From Alentia gelatinosa (taxonomy: Eukaryota; Annelida; Polychaeta; Phyllodocida; Polynoidae): a DNA stretch of 64,000 bases. Position 1 is the first letter of the stretch; each line of letters starts with the position of its first letter. Below the pieces are notes generated by a model. It did no database searches, was not told the DNA's origin, and saw nothing but the letters and a program-made list of their open reading frames with translations. A program made the translations under genes and the position numbers. The stretch lies in assembly GCA_950022655.1 (NCBI GenBank), contig OX465583.1, forward strand, positions 38,713,894 to 38,777,893, read 5' to 3'. Shown here one piece after another: positions 1 through 10,279 of this stretch.

Positions 1-354
1 TATATGTCGTTTGGACAGCAGTTGAGTTGTACTTGCTAAACCTACCAGTCTATTTATATTTACCTTTACATTTTTTTGTGTTCCTTTGTTGCCTTGTGAA
101 AGTGATACACATGTGATTATTATTTATTGCCACTGATGCTAATGGTACTTCCTGATGTGGATTCTACTATGTTTTTTGTTAATAACTTTCTAAACTGAAG
201 TTCACTCTCATCATTTTGCCTTATGGTCAGCATAGAGGTTACTGTAAAATTTGCAGGTTTTCTCTTCGGCACCCGCTGCTGCCAATTCCTCGAGGCACCG
301 GCTGAGCTCACCTCTGTGCTGCTGCTGTTGCAGAAGAGAGGCAATGAGTACTGC

Positions 355-358
<4 letters not shown>

Positions 359-436
<78 letters not shown>
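359..436. repeat. (AT)n microsatellite
   Basis: About 78 bp of pure AT dinucleotide. ORFs passing through it encode IYIYIY and are not genes. Confidence 0.98.
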
Positions 437-439
<3 letters not shown>

Positions 440-2441
440 AGCACCATATCAGCATTGGTCACCATTGTGTGGTGTTGCCTTGTGAATGCACTCGGAGACA
501 CCGATGAAGCCTCACACTTTTATACATGGAATACACTGTCAGGGAGCTGGGGTGTATCTGTTGGGGGGCAAAAAAGTGGGGAGGACCACGTTCAGCCATA
601 ACTAACTTAGACCACCTTAACTCAACCTGCTAAGTGACCATATATCACGGCCTCTCAAAGCGAACTCATCGTCGACCTGTCGGGCAGACAACATAAGTCG
701 ATGCATGGCGGAGGCACGGTGGCGTGCCGACACAACCCTGGAGCAACCATATTCACTTACAGCAGCCTCAACTCAACATGGTGTGGCTTAAATCGACGGC
801 TTATTTTAGGCTGAGTGGAGAAAAGCCATAAAAATATCATAAAACGTTCCACGTTCACTTAATGCTAGGTTTACAATCACCCCAACAGTCCCGGAATTTT
901 CCTAATGCAGCTATTCCACCAACGAGGCACAACGTGGTCATCTATTGGCGATCGGCGGCAAAAGCCGGTCCAAACCTCCCGGCGGCGGCTATAATCTGCT
1001 TGGTGGAACAGCTCATGAAGCTCATAGGCCGCTCAAGGCCAGCCCCTGCCGGCGGCCGGCCTCTCCCCGTGCCTGCAAATCCCTGTCGCCGGGCAGAATC
1101 GGCTGACCTGTTGGTGGTCGCCGGCCGCCGGCCTGGGCGAATACTTAGTGCAATAGCCCATTTTGGAGGTGTTCCACCAAAATATAATGATAACCACAGA
1201 GAAGGCCGGCCGGGCATTATGAGCACAAAGTCCTCTGCAAGCCCTGCCAGAGGAAAACTGATTCATTTGATTTTAAGCCCCCGGCAGGCCGGCGGGCGTG
1301 CCAAGAGCTACATCGAGAGTGACGCCGAGAGCACGCTGAGAGCTGTTCCCTGGGTACACGTTAACCGCTCGCCCGCATATACTACGATATACACCGTCAA
1401 TATTGAGCTGACAGGCTGGCGGATGGTATCCCATTACGGGGACACCGAAATTTCGGACAGTTGCGGCAGTTTGGGCAGAATATAATCACCAGAGTCGAAT
1501 ATACACATTCATATCATCAAGCCCTATCTTTATTTACCTTCTTTGTTTGATTTAACCTGTAATTCCACGGTTATTTGACGTTTTCTAACCGTTCCCATAC
1601 AAATCCCGACACGCCGACACACTGCTCTGCTCGATACGCGGCTTTCGTGGGTTCAGAGCGTCGTAGTGTATTGCCGCACGCCGCGCCGCCTATTGGATCA
1701 ATAGAGAAACTCGGCTTGCGTGCGTTAATGCTGCCAACGTCCACCAGACGGCAGCAGCAAATCCGCTGTGAGTGTATCACCACGCCGGGTCCAGCCGGCT
1801 CTATGGGCACCCACCAGGCGCCTTGTGTACGCCTGTTGGTCACCTCAGGGTCACTTTGGTGGAACAGCTCGGAGAATTTAGAGGATTTGGGGCGGCTGGA
1901 CCACCGGCCCAGGCGGCAAACGTCGGCTGGAGGGTAAAATCTTTGGTGGAATAGCCACATTATGGCCGTACTCTGTCAGGTCTGCCATAGTCTGCCTTAG
2001 GTCTTCAGGATTACAAATTGTAAGTTGACTTGACTGTTGGGGAGTTGCTGGGAAAGATTTTTGACTGTCAAAAAATCCAGCACGACAGTCCCGACGATTC
2101 ATGGCAGTCTCCCATGGCTAATGAAAATTGGTTGTACTTGGCTGTACTTGACTGTACTTTGCCTTAAATCAACGGGCCGGGAGACAGGGGCTTCTGGATA
2201 GTACTAGGCCTATGGGACAGTAGTCCAACAGGATATTCATCCATCCTCTAACAGTCACAGTGAGGGAATATGTTGAATTTACATGCATACATACATGCTA
2301 ACTACCAGAGAAGGTGAACAACTGTAAACGACTTTGAACATGTAAGTTTGATGATTTTTTTTGGATTTTTTTTAATGGACCCTATCCACTTCTGTTTTGT
2401 AACAGTGGATTACGGGAAGGTGTACAAGTATTTTATATTAT
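437..2441. other. GC-rich repeat block, no gene
   Basis: Contains GC-rich modules (940-1130 and 1680-1930) rich in GCCGGCC and CGGCGG, bordered by GGTGGAACAGCT or its inverse (914, 1002, 1152, 1857, 1945). The 207-residue plus ORF at 862-1485 has no recognisable domain. A related module with ggtggaagagctcgg is inverted at 13278-13292. Confidence 0.5.
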
Positions 2442-2460
2442 ATGTATATATATATATATA

Positions 2461-2626
2461 TATGTACTATTATACACTATAATTATATAATTCCGGCAAG
2501 GTCCATTGTTACCTAACTACGGTATCCTAGTTATCCAGGTTTGTAACCACAGACTCTCGGGTTACCATGTCCCCGCCGCGTGCGGTTACATCACCAGGTT
2601 CTAATCACCGTTGGGTCAGTTGCGCC
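2461..2626 (+). repeat. Ngaro split repeat A1
   Basis: This 166-bp copy begins at tatgtactattatacac and ends at cagttgcgcc. It is repeated at 5078-5243 with two visible differences (tat versus aaa context, and acatcacc versus acgtcacc). Confidence 0.9.
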
Positions 2627-2673
2627 GATAATAAACCTGAGGGCAAAGTAAAAGAGGTCTGCCATAGGCCTCA

Positions 2674-4113
2674 ATGTGTTCACGCACTAGGAGCAGTACC
2701 CAAGTCTACGGTCGCCTACGCCCTATTACAGACTGTAGTAGGCCTGAGGGTAAATGTATAAATGAGTTCATGAACGAAACGTACATACCTTTCAAATATA
2801 ATTCAATATCAGATGTTTGCGATAATCTTATCGGCAATGAATATTTGTCAGTTGTTGATATCAGAGCGGCCTATAGGTCGATAAACGTTTTCCCTGAACA
2901 CACAAAATTCCAAGGGTTTTTCTGGGATTCAGGTACTGGTGGTAAATGGTATGAGGATTGCCGTTTATGCTTTGGTTTGAAGTGCGCACCGAATATTTTC
3001 AATGCAGTTTCTGATTTTATCGTTGAGTGTGTTAAAATGAAGGGGGTTGATAGAATAGTAAATTATCTGGATGACTTTCTTATTATCGGTAATAATGAGG
3101 ATGAATGTTTGAGAGGTAGGGATACTCTGGTGGAAGTCCTAGAGTACTTTGGTTTTGTGGTGGCCTTAGAAAAAGTGACTATTCCAAGCCAAATCTGTAC
3201 TTTTTTGGGTATCGAAATTAATACAGAGGAAATGACAATCTCTCTTCCCGTTGTGAAACTAGAGGACGAAATAAATAGAGTTTTTTCTCAGAATTTCGTT
3301 ACTAAAAAGGACCTTGAAAAACTTGGTGGACTCATTTCTTTTTGCTCCCACGTTGTCAGGGGGGGGGGGAGAACATTTAGCAGGCGCTTATTCGATCTCT
3401 GTTCCGATACTCCAAGGGGAAAAAAAGTGAGTTTAAGCAACGAACTCGTTGAGGATTTATCCTGGTGGAAAAAACTCGTTAGAGTGTTTAACGGAAAAAG
3501 TATTATTCTGAAGGATTGCGGTCTAGTCCCTATTGTCACAGACTCTTCATTTACGGGCCTCGGCGCATGGTGCGGTAAAGATTTTGTCGTAGGAACTTGG
3601 GACAATGAAGTTGTTTTTGATTCAGGTTGTGGTCACCAGGTGTCTCCACCTGGTTTTGATGTATTGACCAGAAATATCAATGTTTTGGAGTTGTGGCTGG
3701 TGGTAGTGGGGGTCAAGCGTTGGTCAAATTATTTCAAAAATCGCAGAATTCACATTTGGACCGATAACATGCAAGTATTGGCTATGCTTAACACTGGCAG
3801 GAGCAGGAATCGCACATGTATGGAATGGCTTAGGGAACTCTTCTGGTTAAGTTTTCTCTTCAACTTTGAGTTTTTCGCCAGTTATATCCCCTCAAAAGAG
3901 AATGTCCTCGCGGATCAGTTGTCCCGGGTATCCCAGCCCGGTTATTCAGCGTTGTGTATGGAACAACTATCAAAAATGGATATGTGTTGTACTTCCAGCC
4001 CCCAGTTTGATCGATCTAGAGTCGAGACAGTCGTTTCTTCAGAAATCAGCGATTTCGGAAAATACTCGGAAAACCAGGCAGGGTCAGATAAAATGCTTCT
4101 CGAGATTTTGTGA
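2674..4113 (+). CDS. Reverse transcriptase-RNase H of the Ngaro element (N-terminally truncated)
   Basis: Open reading frame of 479 residues. RT motifs begin at LRPITDCSRPEGKCINEFM near residue 15, with SVVDIRAAYRSI, the active site NYLDDFLIIG and LGIEINTEEMTI following. The RNase H part has DSSFTGLGAW, LELWLVVVG, WTDNMQVLAML and the C-terminal SKENVLADQLSRV. The start at 2674 is only the first ATG in frame; the normal N-terminal region is missing. It overlaps the recombinase ORF by 248 nt in another frame, which is usual for DIRS-like elements. No internal stop is seen, so the enzyme core may still be functional. Confidence 0.9.
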   Translation: MCSRTRSSTQVYGRLRPITDCSRPEGKCINEFMNETYIPFKYNSISDVCDNLIGNEYLSVVDIRAAYRSINVFPEHTKFQGFFWDSGTGGKWYEDCRLCFGLKCAPNIFNAVSDFIVECVKMKGVDRIVNYLDDFLIIGNNEDECLRGRDTLVEVLEYFGFVVALEKVTIPSQICTFLGIEINTEEMTISLPVVKLEDEINRVFSQNFVTKKDLEKLGGLISFCSHVVRGGGRTFSRRLFDLCSDTPRGKKVSLSNELVEDLSWWKKLVRVFNGKSIILKDCGLVPIVTDSSFTGLGAWCGKDFVVGTWDNEVVFDSGCGHQVSPPGFDVLTRNINVLELWLVVVGVKRWSNYFKNRRIHIWTDNMQVLAMLNTGRSRNRTCMEWLRELFWLSFLFNFEFFASYIPSKENVLADQLSRVSQPGYSALCMEQLSKMDMCCTSSPQFDRSRVETVVSSEISDFGKYSENQAGSDKMLLEIL

Positions 4114-4954
4114 GTCTTATGATATTATTCCTTTCCCGGCCACTCCTAGAAGCTGTTCACTGTTTGTGTCCTTCTTATCAGGAAAAATGAAACCAGTTTC
4201 CATAAAAAATTACCTATCTGCTGTCCATTACCAACAAAAATCGCTAGGTTATACTCCTCTGGTGGGCGACTTTATGGTTTCCCAGACAGTAAAGGGTATC
4301 GAAAGGTTATTCTCCATTCCAGTGGTCGAAAAATATCCTCTATCCCCCGAGGATCTACTTGGTATTTTCAAATTACTGGACATATCAGTCTATAATGACT
4401 TGGTTTTTTGGTCTGCCCTTGTCTTGGGATTCCGGGCTCTGCTAAGGGTTTCTCATTTGGTAGATTCCAGCCATACTCTACGAGTTTCTGATGTATCTTT
4501 TCCGGGGGGTAATTTATTCCTGACTATCAGGTCCTCCAAAACTGCTCAATTTGGTAAAGTTCCAGTTACTACTTATCTAGGACAAATTCGGGGCTCTCCC
4601 TTATGTCCAGTTCCACACATTAGGCAGATGTTAGCCTCTAGGGTCTCCTTCCCTCACCAGTACCTGTTTCTTGTAGAAGCCCAAGGGAAACTGAAAAAAC
4701 TGAATTATCAGAGTTTTAATTCAAAACTAAAATTTTTGGCCTCAAAAATCGGCCTAGATGAATCACGTGTCTCCACACACTCAATCAGACACGGTGGGGC
4801 TACTTTCCTTTCCAGGGTAGGTCTGTCTCTAAATGATATCCAAAAACATGGAAATTGGAAATCGAAAGTAGTCGAGAATTATATCCATGATACTGTATCT
4901 GTGATTCTTGAAAAAGATTTATCTGTATCAAACTTTCTTAAGGAATTGTCTTAA
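3866..4954 (+). CDS. Tyrosine recombinase of the Ngaro element
   Basis: A 362-residue ORF. The N-terminal SAM-like part has RQGQIKCFSRFCESYDI and MKPVSIKNYLSAVHY. The catalytic part shows the first Arg in ALLRVSHL, the His and Arg box in STHSIRHGGATF, HGNWKS and the presumed nucleophile Tyr in VENYI. The reading frame is open and the Arg-His-Arg-Tyr set appears intact. It would integrate circular cDNA, in place of the DDE integrase used by LTR elements. Confidence 0.9.
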   Translation: MSFSPVISPQKRMSSRISCPGYPSPVIQRCVWNNYQKWICVVLPAPSLIDLESRQSFLQKSAISENTRKTRQGQIKCFSRFCESYDIIPFPATPRSCSLFVSFLSGKMKPVSIKNYLSAVHYQQKSLGYTPLVGDFMVSQTVKGIERLFSIPVVEKYPLSPEDLLGIFKLLDISVYNDLVFWSALVLGFRALLRVSHLVDSSHTLRVSDVSFPGGNLFLTIRSSKTAQFGKVPVTTYLGQIRGSPLCPVPHIRQMLASRVSFPHQYLFLVEAQGKLKKLNYQSFNSKLKFLASKIGLDESRVSTHSIRHGGATFLSRVGLSLNDIQKHGNWKSKVVENYIHDTVSVILEKDLSVSNFLKELS

Positions 4955-4989
4955 ATTATTGCAAGTCAATTGTTATTGGCGGGTGTTTG

Positions 4990-5077
4990 GCTGGTGTTGT
5001 CTATATTATCGCCAAACCAATTTCCTGTCTCATGTTGTATATCACTATATATTTATTACAGACCGTTAGCCGTAACT
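4990..5077 (+). repeat. Ngaro split repeat B1
   Basis: An 88-bp copy from gctggtgttgtctata to ccgtaact, repeated at 5308-5395 with two differences. It directly abuts A2, the junction expected for circle-based integration. Confidence 0.9.
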
Positions 5078-5243
5078 TATGTACTATTATACACTATAAT
5101 TAAATAATTCCGGCAAGGTCCATTGTTACCTAACTACGGTATCCTAGTTATCCAGGTTTGTAACCACAGACTCTCGGGTTACCATGTCCCCGCCGCGTGC
5201 GGTTACGTCACCAGGTTCTAATCACCGTTGGGTCAGTTGCGCC
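5078..5243 (+). repeat. Ngaro split repeat A2
   Basis: This 166-bp copy matches A1 and ends in the same cagttgcgcc. A 64-bp spacer (5244-5307) containing AATAAA separates it from B2. Confidence 0.9.
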
Positions 5244-5307
5244 CTTCAACCTGAAGGTATAAGACGTTTTCCAGTTTTGGGAAAAAGTTTTAATTTTATT
5301 GAATAAA

Positions 5308-5393
5308 GCTGGTGTTGTCTATATTTCCGCCAAACCAATTTCCTGTCTCATGTTGTATATCACTATATATTTATTACAGACCGTTAGCCGTAA

Positions 5394-5395
<2 letters not shown>
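5308..5395 (+). repeat. Ngaro split repeat B2, 3' terminus
   Basis: An 88-bp copy of B1 that runs directly into the AT microsatellite at 5396-5463. Confidence 0.9.

Positions 5396-5463
<68 letters not shown>
5396..5463. repeat. (AT)n microsatellite at the 3' end of the Ngaro element
   Basis: Pure AT repeat directly after B2. A shorter AT run precedes A1 (about 2442-2461), so the element may have entered an AT tract. Confidence 0.97.
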
Positions 5464-5465
<2 letters not shown>

Positions 5466-6235
5466 TGTCTCTGTGTGACTTGTATCCCCAGAGCACACAA
5501 GTCGTCAAGCCTGTGCCGTATGGCAAAAACCATGTCCAACTATGGCAACCTTAAGTCAACGGGATATTTGGGGCTGAGGGGAGAAAAAACATTATAAAAA
5601 ATCACAAAGCCGTATTTAGTTGGGACTGCCTTAAGTCGCTGGGATAATCTTTGTTTTTGTCTATTTTTTTATTTGGTAAGAGTGTAAATTTGGCCAAGCA
5701 GAGAAAAACCATAAAAATCACATAAAAGTTCCACATCGACGTAAGATTTGCACAAAATTCAATGCCGGGACTGTTGGGATGATGGTGTAAACGTAGCTTC
5801 AAGTGGAGGGGGTGAGCTTTTTGTAATTCCATTGGGGATGGGCACATTTTTCATTTAGGGGCAATTTCCTTATGGTACTTCTGTGGAGGGGTTATCGTAG
5901 GGTTTTTTTTATTCCTAGGGGGTGGGAGGGGTGGGGGTGTGTGCAAATTTGTTTACTTCCATGGGGCCTATTTCTGCTGGGAGGCAGCTCTGAATCAAAT
6001 TTGACAAACTATACCTCCTGCTGGAAATAATATAGACAAGATATATTCATCATTGATTCCACACACATAGCTTACTTTATTCAGAAATTCCCATCTAGAA
6101 ACTGAACTGGCAACCCTGTTATCACATGACTATCACATATAACATCTTACGTAAATCAAGCGGTGCAATAAGTCCAGGTAAAATAATGTTTCAATCAACA
6201 TAATAACTTGATCATATTACCAGTTTGGCATCATC
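5464..6235. other. Repeat-like flank of the Ngaro element, no gene
   Basis: Two diverged copies of a segment around gagaaaaaccataaaaatca and gttccacatcgac lie here (5580 and 5700) and another at 815-860. The shared cccaacagtcccgg motif is inverted between 876 and 5766. Confidence 0.5.
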
Positions 6236-6238
6236 ACC

Positions 6239-6250
6239 ATATATATATAA

Positions 6251-6328
<78 letters not shown>

Positions 6329-6349
6329 ACAGTCAATGCAGACCCTGCG

Positions 6350-6422
<73 letters not shown>

Positions 6423-6536
6423 AGGTGTGTGTGGGGGGGGGGGTGTGGGTGTGTGTGTAGGTGTAGGTGTGTGGGTGTGTGTGTAGGTTTAGGTGTACGT
6501 GTGTGTGTGTGTAGGTGTGTGTGTGTGTATGTGTAA
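6239..6536. repeat. Compound (AT)n and (GT)n microsatellite
   Basis: AT runs at 6239-6325 and 6353-6410 are followed by a GT-rich run to 6536 that includes a G10 tract. Confidence 0.97.
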
Positions 6537-6970
6537 GAAAAAATAGGAATCAAAATGAAGGCACTACAACACTGTCGGGCGTCTTAATTGACATTCCTCA
6601 ACTACACCACTACTCAACTACTTACTCTTACCACTGAAAACTTTCAATATGTATTCGTAATCTCATGAGGTGTCTTAGCTTAACGACAGTTTCAGGTGGA
6701 TAAGGGCACATGTTTTCATCTCATTTCAGTTTTATGCAATCCAAACAAGGTTGATTAATCAGTTCGAGCCTATTTTTATGCAACCCATTTACGGTCCTCT
6801 AGTTGCATTGTCTTGTCCGGTTTCACGCAACATTTTTCTTCGTAACCCTAGGAATTTTTATTTATGTTACCCAAACTTTTAGAAACGGTCATACTACAGT
6901 CGTATGACAGTTTGCAGGTATCATTGAGAAATTCTGTACCGTCATCAGCCTGCTGTGCTACATGTTTCAG

Positions 6971-7182
6971 AGGTAGCGCTGCGTGGGTCAAAGTCTACAG
7001 AGGAACCAGGAATTATCGCTGGCCAGGCAGAAAGATAATTCTATCAGACACCATTTGGTGTGACCAACAACCATCTGAGATCGACAGGGAATACAAAGGA
7101 TTTCTTCTGAAAAATAATGGCATGGTGTGCTTGGCTGTGGCCCATAAATCACTTCAAATAAACTTCATTTGTGAGGCAAACC
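6971..7182 (+). CDS. Orphan C-type-lectin-like domain exon
   Basis: A 212-nt segment bounded by a good acceptor (catgtttcag) and a donor (aacc|gtaaga). It encodes GSAAWVKVYRGTRNYRWPGR, then DTIWCDQQPSEIDREYKGFL and ending AVAHKSLQINFICEAN. The W-x-x-x-QPS block, the late Cys and the terminal FICE are the C-terminal half of a C-type lectin fold. No neighbouring exon of the same gene was found within the window, and the region around it is repeat-rich. It could be an exon of a gene whose other exons are far away, or an isolated remnant. Confidence 0.6.
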
Positions 7183-7974
7183 GTAAGATTTTATTACCAA
7201 TATTTTTTATTTGAAGATGATGCATATAGTGTGTACAGTTCAATTCCCATTATCATAAACAATGTGTGCTTGTTGGGTATAACAATAAGACTATTCTAAT
7301 TATTCCTTCGTACATTCTTTTGAGCCAGATAATTTTTAGAGGTACACATAATATGATACATTTATAGATTAATAATGGTGAATGATCAAATTGTAAGAGC
7401 GTGTGACAAGTAGGCTATAGCGATGATTAATTGGGAGAACACTGTGCTATTATCTCTATGAGCGAACCTTTGTAGGAAATGATGACCTTATCATTATTAC
7501 CAGGGTTATATGATTTCTGGAAGTGCCAGTAGTGTAACAGATATACACGCATATCACACATCTAAAACCAACTGTACAAATATGTTTATAGATGATAATA
7601 GCAATACAAAATCCATCTGCCATACCAATCAACTCAAACACGTTTCATTATATCTAAGCCCTAATAGATTAATGCTTTGGGCATTTTTTATGTTTTGGGG
7701 TAGTAGTTATTTTGCAGCCATTATGAAACCACGACTTGGCTGATGTTACTCTCGCCACGTAAACCGCCACAATGCAAGGGAATGGAGTAGTGAGTATATC
7801 AAAAGAGATAAAAGGAAGTAACAGAGCAATGTATTCCAAGGCATTTCTTATTTAATGAGACAAATACTTTCGCCAATATATTTCTTCATTTTTATCATTG
7901 GTCATGATATCAAATTTATAATTGGTCCGTATCTATGGCCCGCACTGGTCAAGTATGTATCCCGAATACTATAG

Positions 7975-8117
7975 AAAGACATGGTTAGTGTGTCTGAATG
8001 GAATCTGTTCAGAGATATTTTGATCAAAAATACTCACCGAAGTCGAAGACTGAGGTGAGTATTTTTGATCAAAATATCGAGGAACAGATGGAATTCAGAC
8101 ACACTCACTATGTCTTT
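7975..8117. repeat. Long foldback hairpin with 64-bp arms
   Basis: The arm at 7975-8038 is matched by an inverted copy at 8054-8117, with mismatches mainly in two short blocks. The 15-nt centre itself contains AGTC-gaa-GACT, so the stem continues almost to a 3-nt loop. No terminal motif or target duplication identifies it as a known transposon. Confidence 0.85.
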
Positions 8118-9180
8118 TTATTACTATATACTGAAATTCGATTAAAATACCATTTTTTTGTACTTAGGTTATCAACCTATTTCCACCTCCGAAATAAGCA
8201 AGGCAGGTATGAATCCTCGAACATTCACCTTGATGGATAGTTCACGGGTGCGATGACGTCAGAACGTTGTTATGGAGAGTGATAGCGGGGGTTGTAGCAG
8301 AGATTACAGCAAGCGCAAGGGCAACGAACGGTACCGGGTACATTTGGAAGAGATTTTGAATATTGTTTGAAGCTTTGCCAATGCATGGCGTTCTTTTAGT
8401 GCTGTCATTCTGACATTCCAAAGTACACTTCCTCTATAGTCAGGCGATCCTTTATAGAATTTAGTGTGTGGGCATCGCAAATTAAAGTTATGTTTGGATT
8501 CAGAATGGAGTCGTATGACATTGATATCATTGTGTACCTCAACGTCACTCGCATTACTTTCTTCTGATAAAATTAGATACTTAGTTCCATATATGTATAA
8601 TGACGGGGCGTATCAAGAATCGCTTCCTCCTCCCACCGCTTGCGACCACGTAATAGAGAGACGGGAAGCGGACACGGGGAAGTTCCTGCGTCCTGCTGCA
8701 TACCCTATTTCAGCGTGCTTGATTGGCTGAGGCATGTACGTGACCCTCAGCGGCATGTTTCATTGGTTGTAATCGCTTGGCGTGTGTCGCCGGGCATTTG
8801 ACTGTGTGTCTGAGTTCGCTTCACATCACGGCATGGTGATGTTCGACTATTTGACTGAGGCTTACTTGTGTGTAAGTCCACACAGCTCCTACCGGATTCT
8901 CTTACATTGGAGAGTCCTTAGTGGGGAAGGATGCTTCCCTACTGGCCCAGCTTTGGTCAAAGCTGGGAGAAGATGCCTATGGTGTATTTTAGCAGTTGCT
9001 CTGACACGAACCAAATCTGTCAGTGTATTTTGTCGTCGTGGAGAATGGGGAAATGTTTTCTTTCCCTACTCCTGTGGGTGCCATTCTTGCAATTGTTAGT
9101 GTTTTACCCGACTTGAGCCCCGTCGTTCTGGGTAAGGAACCCCAGCGACCAGCGCCAAAGTGTGGATTTTATGGGACGTT
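8118..9180. other. No recognised gene
   Basis: Moderately GC-rich sequence between a foldback and the Penelope-like element, with a CRE-like TGACGTCA at 8254-8261. ORFs of up to 105 residues have no visible domain. Confidence 0.4.
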
Positions 9181-9194
9181 TTCGTTCTCTCATG

Positions 9195-9221
9195 GTTTCG
9201 ACTGTTATCCAGTCTCATCAG
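9195..9221 (-). ncRNA. Hammerhead-ribozyme-like core in the Penelope-like element
   Basis: On the minus strand CTGATGA is followed by GACTG, a GATAA loop, CAGTC and GAAAC. This is the invariant CUGAUGA...GAAA pair around a perfect 5-bp stem II. Hammerheads are known components of Penelope-like elements. I could not establish stems I and III or the cleavage site, so activity is not claimed. Confidence 0.6.
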
Positions 9222-9488
9222 GCAAGGGGCGGTAGGTGTACTTCTGTGGTATTTCCTGCGGGTTTTCAAACCCATAGGAGGATACGTCAGTCCCTGTATT
9301 TTCTTATTTTTGCTTTTGATGCAAAAAATGTAGAAAAAGAATCTCTCTATCAGATGTAGTCCCAATAGCTTTTTTGTCCATCCCCTGGGGTTTTGACTCT
9401 ATTTTCTTTAATTTTTGTCCGCTGGATTATTTCAGAAAAAAAAATTTTGACGTGGCATTTGTTCGGGGTCGGGACGTCTTGAAGGCTA

Positions 9489-10015
9489 TCAGCCGTACCT
9501 TTTGTCCAGAGTGTTGAGACCGTGTGGCGAGTGTGTTCTTAGTCGGTGTATCCAGTTCAATTTTAACTTGTTTCTTAGTCTTGCAGCTTCCTTAGATTCT
9601 GGATGTCTATATATGAAGTCGAGTATGTGTACCTTTACATCGTCAGTACCATTGTGAGAGCTCTGATTGAAGTGGTTGGGTATTTCGTTCTTGCTTGAGT
9701 TGTTTCTGATGCAGTTGAGATGTTCTCGGGTTCTTTCTCTTATTTTCCGTTTCGTTTGTCCAACATACCATACGTTGCAGGTTTTGCATTCTATGCAGTA
9801 TATCACATTGGAGCTGTTGCAGGTTACATTCCATTTGGTTTGGTGTTGTTTCCCTGTCTTGTGTGATGTTATTTTTTCATCCATGTTTAGCAGGTTGCAG
9901 TACTTGCAGTTTGGTTTTGTGCATCTGTTGTTGTTTTTTCGCGTTTCTCCTTTCTTCCCATTTTTTCTCCTATCTCGTTGTGTTGGATGGTTCGTTTGTT
10001 GCTTAAGTTAAGACT
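9489..10015 (-). pseudogene. GIY-YIG endonuclease end of the Penelope-like element
   Basis: It encodes a zinc-finger-like linker (RCTKPNCKYCNLL), the GIY-YIG core as VIYCIECKTCNVWYVGQTKR, then KIRERTREHL, and a C-terminal KLKLNWIHRLRTHSPHGLN. This domain nicks target DNA to prime reverse transcription. It is separated from its RT by about 0.96 kb of inserted sequence. Confidence 0.88.
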
Positions 10016-10017
10016 TT

Positions 10018-10279
10018 CACGAAAAGGAGATTAAGTACAAAACGCGGTATACATGCATCAATAACTCCAATAGCGGAGAGAGCTCAAGATAGACAGGTAA
10101 CAACAAGAGCATTGAGTAGCAGCATGGTGATACTACCAAGGCCGAAAACTGAGTTTATGAAGAAATCGCCTGCATACAGAAGTTCTGTAGCCTGGAATAA
10201 ACTGCCAGAAAGTATCCGTAAAATTGAAGGTAAAGACTCGTTTAAACAAGCTGTAAAAAAGTTACCAAACCTATCATGA
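10018..10279 (+). pseudogene. 3' end of a non-LTR retrotransposon ORF, inserted into the Penelope-like element
   Basis: The plus strand reads TKRRLSTKRGIHASITPIAE, then MVILPRPKTEFMKKSPAYRS, SVAWNKLPESIRKIEGKDSF and KQAVKKLPNLS before TGA at 10277-10279. The W-N-x-LP-x-x-IR and SFK patterns are the usual C-terminal end of LINE ORF2 proteins. The sequence then runs through about 670 bp of unassigned DNA to an A-rich tail at about 10925-10949, consistent with a 5'-truncated LINE insertion. Confidence 0.65.

Larger units (their letters stand above)
2461..5397 (+). mobile_element. Ngaro/DIRS-type tyrosine-recombinase retrotransposon, internally deleted
   Basis: Split direct repeats are visible: A1 (2461-2626), B1 (4990-5077), A2 (5078-5243) and B2 (5308-5395). 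A1/A2 and B1/B2 each differ at only about two positions, so the insertion is young. B1 and A2 are contiguous, as in Ngaro elements. The inside carries an RT-RNase H ORF and an overlapping tyrosine recombinase ORF. No gag-like ORF is present and the RT lacks its N-terminus, since only about 60 bp separate A1 from RT motifs; this indicates an internal deletion. AT dinucleotide runs flank both ends, and no target duplication is expected for this order. Confidence 0.92.

Noticed and set aside
120..601. Overlapping ORFs on both strands around position 360
   Set aside because: They owe their length to the AT microsatellite, which reads IYIYIY in several frames.
862..1485. 207-residue plus-strand ORF
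   Set aside because: GC-rich repeat module without domain, splice or codon evidence; the minus strand is also open here.
3288..3605. 105-residue minus ORF within the Ngaro RT
   Set aside because: Shadow of the plus-strand RT-RNase H frame.
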